Assembly (NCBI RefSeq): GCF_012184425.1
Contig: NZ_VTOW01000002.1
Location: forward strand, 806,001 to 870,000
Source of the DNA: Candidatus Manganitrophus noduliformans
Lineage (GTDB): Bacteria; Nitrospirota; Nitrospiria; SBBL01; Manganitrophaceae
Length of the DNA: 64,000 bases
Direction of reading: 5' to 3'
This document shows, in pieces, positions 61,388 through 64,000 of this stretch. Position numbers and translations under genes: made by a program. The notes under the pieces are model-generated. The model did no database searches. It was not told where the DNA came from and was given only the letters and a program-made list of their open reading frames with translations. Within the stretch, counting starts at the first letter, position 1; the number at the start of each line of letters is the position of its first letter.

Positions 61388-62611
61388 ATGCCTGAAAGTG
61401 ACCTTCTCCTTCCTCCGATTCAATTCCCGGTCCTCGGCAACAGCGGGGCGATCGGATTATTCAGCCTGCTCCACATCGCGCTGGCCGGACTGACGGTGGG
61501 GTTTATCGTCCTCGCCCCGGTCTTCGAATATTTTGGGATACGGGACCCTTTCTACACCCGGCTCGGCCGGTCGCTGGTCCGGTTTGTCGCGGTGGTCTTC
61601 AGCGTCAGCGCCGTCTTCGCCGTCGTCATGGTCGAGCTGTTCATCGGGCTTTTTCCGGTGTCGACGGTCTATATCTTCCGCCTTTTCAAACCCGCCGTCT
61701 ACATCGCGATCGGCGTCTTTCTGCTTCACATCTGGTTTTTTTATACTTACTGGTATCGATGGGAAAAAACGAGGGAAAAGAGTATTCCACGGCATATCGC
61801 TCTGGGGGCCGCCGCCGCCGTTTTGATTCTGATCTGGGGGGGTCTCCTCGACGGGATCGGCTCGTACATGTTAACGCCGGGCGAGGGGGACATGGGGGGC
61901 CCGGGGACCTCCGATTTCGTTCGGCTCACCTTTCTGACGAACCCGACCTGGGCGCCGTTGGCGCTCCATCGCTTCCTCGGCGTCCTGATCATTTCCTTCT
62001 ACGCGATCGCCCTGTACGGCGGCTTGCAGCTGCTCTGGAGAAAACCCAAAGGGGAAGAAGAGGCCTACTATACGCGGGTCATGCACTTGGGGATGGTGAT
62101 CGGAACCGGCCTGCTCCTGATTCAGCCGATCGCGGGGATGCTCTATTCGTTTCAGATCCGGCGGGCCAATCCGCGGGCGTACGAGCGGATTCTCTTCGAG
62201 CTGGAGTGGCTGCTGCGGATCCAGTTTCTCTTGATCGGACTTCTTTTCTACTTGAGCAACCAATTTTTTGCGCAGATCTCCTCCCATCCCCGGCGCTCCC
62301 GCGTTCTGATCGGAACGCTCCTTCTGGCGGCTTTCTTCATGGTCCTCGCCGCGCAGCAGGTCTGGATTCGGCGGGGACTGACCCTGGTCCTGATCTTGAT
62401 TACGCTTTACCATCTCCGCCACGTTCCCCTCCGGGAAACGCCGCAGCATCGCCGGGGACCGTGGCTCGCGATCTCGGTCGGCTTTTGCGCCGTGGCGACC
62501 TTTCTGGTGATGGGGGTGATTCGGGAGCAGGCCCGGCGGCCGTATACGGTGTATGGAGAGATCCGTCTTGAAGATGAAAAACAACCGGCATCGGAGCTCG
62601 CACAACGATGA
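61388..62611 (+). CDS. bd-type oxidase subunit I-like membrane protein
   Basis: 407 residues, about nine transmembrane segments. Features shared with cytochrome bd subunit I: an N-terminal GNSGAIGLFSLLHIALAGLT with His29 (b595 ligand position), a His in WAPLALHRFLGVLIIS, and the C-terminal signature REQARRPYTVYGEI, which closely follows the ERGRQPWTVYG-type end of CydA. It is shorter than CydA (~470-520) and has no obvious Q-loop. There is no cydB partner; a Rieske protein and cytochrome b follow directly (4-base ATGA overlap). bd-like oxidases of uncertain activity are known from Nitrospirota. Probably a membrane quinol-linked or alternative complex III component. Confidence 0.82.
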   Translation: MPESDLLLPPIQFPVLGNSGAIGLFSLLHIALAGLTVGFIVLAPVFEYFGIRDPFYTRLGRSLVRFVAVVFSVSAVFAVVMVELFIGLFPVSTVYIFRLFKPAVYIAIGVFLLHIWFFYTYWYRWEKTREKSIPRHIALGAAAAVLILIWGGLLDGIGSYMLTPGEGDMGGPGTSDFVRLTFLTNPTWAPLALHRFLGVLIISFYAIALYGGLQLLWRKPKGEEEAYYTRVMHLGMVIGTGLLLIQPIAGMLYSFQIRRANPRAYERILFELEWLLRIQFLLIGLLFYLSNQFFAQISSHPRRSRVLIGTLLLAAFFMVLAAQQVWIRRGLTLVLILITLYHLRHVPLRETPQHRRGPWLAISVGFCAVATFLVMGVIREQARRPYTVYGEIRLEDEKQPASELAQR

Positions 62612-63153
62612 ATCAGACAACGGAAGAGCCGATCGGACGGCGGCATTTCATGGAACGGGCGATCCTGGGCATCTTCGGCGCTTTGGGCCTGATGCTCTCG
62701 GCGCCGATCATCGGCTACATCCTCTCGCCGATCTTCCGCGTCCGGGAGAACCTCGCCCAATCGACGCGGTGGGCGCCGATCGCCTCCCTGGCGGAAATGG
62801 AGTCGATCGGAGATCTCCCCCGGATGTTTCAGGTCCCCTATTTCGTGAAAGAGGGATGGCGGACGCGGGAGACCTCGCGGCCGGTCTTCGCGGTGAAGAA
62901 AGGGGGAAAGTTGGCCCTCTTCTCCTCTTTTTGCACCCATCTCGGCTGCCCGACCGCATGGGACGAGGCGAAGCGGATGATCATCTGCCCCTGCCACGGC
63001 GGACTCTATAACAACTTCGGGGAGGTGATCGGCGGCCCCCCGCCCCGGAACCTGGCGGAGATGGAATACAAGGTGGAGAACGGGCTGGTCTATCTGAAAG
63101 ACCCGGCGAACGTTTACGAGGTCGGATGGAAAGATCCGAGGAGGCCGGCTTGA
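62608..63153 (+). CDS. Rieske 2Fe-2S protein of a cytochrome bc-type complex
   Basis: 181 residues. An N-terminal membrane helix (AILGIFGALGLMLSAPIIGY) anchors the periplasmic domain. The cluster-binding motifs are FCTHLGCPTAWDE (C-T-H) and CPCHGGLYNNFGEVIGGPPP (C-P-C-H), with both disulfide Cys present. It transfers electrons from quinol to cytochrome c in complex III. Overlaps the bd-like gene by four bases; cytochrome b follows. Confidence 0.94.
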   Translation: MNQTTEEPIGRRHFMERAILGIFGALGLMLSAPIIGYILSPIFRVRENLAQSTRWAPIASLAEMESIGDLPRMFQVPYFVKEGWRTRETSRPVFAVKKGGKLALFSSFCTHLGCPTAWDEAKRMIICPCHGGLYNNFGEVIGGPPPRNLAEMEYKVENGLVYLKDPANVYEVGWKDPRRPA

Positions 63154-63161
63154 GACACGGC

Positions 63162-64000
63162 ATGAGACAATCGCTCCGGGATTGGTTCGACGAGCGGGTG
63201 GGGCTCGATATTTTCGAGCGGATGCTTCAGAAGCCGCTCCCGAAGCGGGGGGCCTGGTTTTATACCCTCGGGAGCGCCACCTTGTCTTTGATCACGATCC
63301 AGTTCGTCACCGGCGCCTTCTTGATGTTCTACTACGTCCCAGACGGGGAATACGCCGAGCAGTCGATCCGGTACATCACGGAGCAGGTGAGCTACGGCTG
63401 GTATCTGCGGAGCATGCACCGCTGGTCGGCGAACCTCCTCTTCGTCGTGATCGGACTCCACATGTTCCGCGTCTTCGTGAGCGGCTCGTTCAAGCGGCCG
63501 CGGGAGATGACCTGGGTCATCGGCGCGCTGATCTTTTTGACGGTGATCGGCATCGGCTTGACCGGCGGGCTTTTGCCGTGGGACGACAACGCCCATTGGA
63601 TCGGAACGGTCTTCGGGAACACCCTCTCCTATTTCCCGTTGGTCGGCCCTTTTCTTCGCAGCGCGCTCCTGGGGGGAGAACATGTCGGCACCCTCACGCT
63701 GACCCGGTTCTACGCCCTGCATGTTTGGGTTCTCCCGCTGGTGCTCGGAATTTTGATTACATTGCACCTCTACCTGATCCGGAAGCACGGCCTCTTCGGG
63801 TCGGTCATCGAGTACCGCGATCAGATCGCGGCGCTGAAGGCGAAGGGGGTCCCGCGGGAATCGATCATCGTGACGAAAATGACCCCCGACGAGACGGAGC
63901 CTTTTTATCCCGCCCAGGTTTTCCGCGACTCGATCGTCGCCTTCGGCCTGATCACCGCCGTTTCGCTTTTTTCGATCCTCTTCCCCTTCTCCCCTTATCG
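63162..64000 (+). CDS. cytochrome b (cytochrome bc/b6-type), N-terminal part, cut by window end
   Basis: At least 279 residues. ATG 63162 chosen; TTG 63150, overlapping the Rieske stop with GAGGAGG five bases upstream, is equally plausible (adds RHG). The four heme-ligand His are in SMHRWSANLLFVVIGLHMFR and RFYALHVWVLPLVLGILITL plus LHLYLIRKHG; GLTGGLLPWDDNAHWIGTVF lies in the Qo side. The length past residue 210, with an extra segment (YRDQIAALKAKGVPRESIIV), suggests a fusion or long-tail form. Couples quinol oxidation to the Rieske protein. The rest lies beyond 64000. Confidence 0.92.
   Translation, partial: MRQSLRDWFDERVGLDIFERMLQKPLPKRGAWFYTLGSATLSLITIQFVTGAFLMFYYVPDGEYAEQSIRYITEQVSYGWYLRSMHRWSANLLFVVIGLHMFRVFVSGSFKRPREMTWVIGALIFLTVIGIGLTGGLLPWDDNAHWIGTVFGNTLSYFPLVGPFLRSALLGGEHVGTLTLTRFYALHVWVLPLVLGILITLHLYLIRKHGLFGSVIEYRDQIAALKAKGVPRESIIVTKMTPDETEPFYPAQVFRDSIVAFGLITAVSLFSILFPFSPY

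Noticed and set aside
61388-62611. Genuine cytochrome bd oxidase
   Set aside because: No CydB partner, short length and coupling to Rieske and cytochrome b argue against a standard CydAB oxidase; kept as bd-like.
1-64000. CRISPR array, tRNA, rRNA, transposase or phage genes
   Set aside because: No regularly spaced direct repeats with unique spacers, no recognisable RNA gene and no integrase or transposase motif was found by reading; a dedicated scan (tRNAscan, CRISPR finder) was not possible.

Overview
The window is a chromosomal segment of a GC-rich, Gram-negative, free-living bacterium. Evidence: lipoprotein and Sec signal peptides, an RND efflux pump with periplasmic adaptor, two stand-alone sigma-54 activators, an ECF sigma factor, and a bd-oxidase-like membrane subunit next to a Rieske protein and cytochrome b. 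That last arrangement, with the c-di-GMP-type riboswitch and the repeat content, suggests Nitrospirota (Nitrospira or Candidatus Manganitrophus-like) or a related deep lineage. This taxonomic guess is inference; no rRNA, tRNA or marker gene is present to settle it. I saw no CRISPR array, prophage, insertion sequence or plasmid gene.

Layout. 1-3.1 kb: a nucleotide-sugar dehydrogenase cut by the window edge and an oligoendopeptidase F. 3.2-15.5 kb: a surface/secretion block with a VCBS/FG-GAP lipoprotein, then a sigma-70 promoter, a GEMM-I cyclic dinucleotide riboswitch with a terminator, a 2483-residue modular secreted protein and three more secreted proteins. 15.5-18.2 kb: membrane protein, ClpP/SppA-like serine protease and rhomboid protease, all on the minus strand. 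18.4-22.6 kb: NTF2-like remnant and gene, F420-type reductase, archaeal-type glucose dehydrogenase and GH15 glucoamylase-like enzyme. 22.7-29.3 kb: housekeeping and stress genes (double GNAT, peroxiredoxin plus DsbA-like oxidoreductase, quinone reductase-like MDR, amphi-Trp protein, Ca/Na exchanger, ExoD, FKBP). 29.5-38 kb: an ECF42-type sigma factor, an RND pump and a set of DGPF/YciI, VOC, DUF1428 and GFA genes; two of these units share a near-identical promoter that I propose is the ECF target. 38-45.6 kb: accessory region with a DUF4258/YgiT toxin-antitoxin-like pair, an AT-rich gene fusing a LamG-like domain to a PD-(D/E)XK nuclease domain, cupin and 2OG-Fe(II) oxygenase genes, unknown secreted proteins, an FNT channel and a tail-anchored AAA ATPase. 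45.7-53.6 kb: SGNH hydrolase, UvrD-like helicase, NtrC-type regulator, Crp/Fnr regulator, sugar nucleotidyltransferase, pseudo-receiver and two tiny zinc-ribbon proteins. 54.3-64 kb: pyruvate dehydrogenase E1 alpha, E1 beta and E2, two peptide ABC transporter ATPases without permeases, a second sigma-54 activator, another pseudo-receiver, and the bd-like / Rieske / cytochrome b respiratory operon that runs off the end.

How the parts connect. Regulation is the most striking theme: a riboswitch ahead of a giant exported protein; a sigma-54 promoter downstream of each of the two sigma-54 activator genes, one leading to a Crp/Fnr regulator and one to the respiratory operon; and a duplicated ECF-like promoter in the DGPF cluster. 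A dispersed palindromic repeat family (GTAGGGGC...GCCCCTAC) lies at gene ends and supplies the stop codon of two genes. Several small accessory genes are broken (one internal deletion, one truncation, two single-base frameshifts), which may reflect decay or long-read consensus errors.
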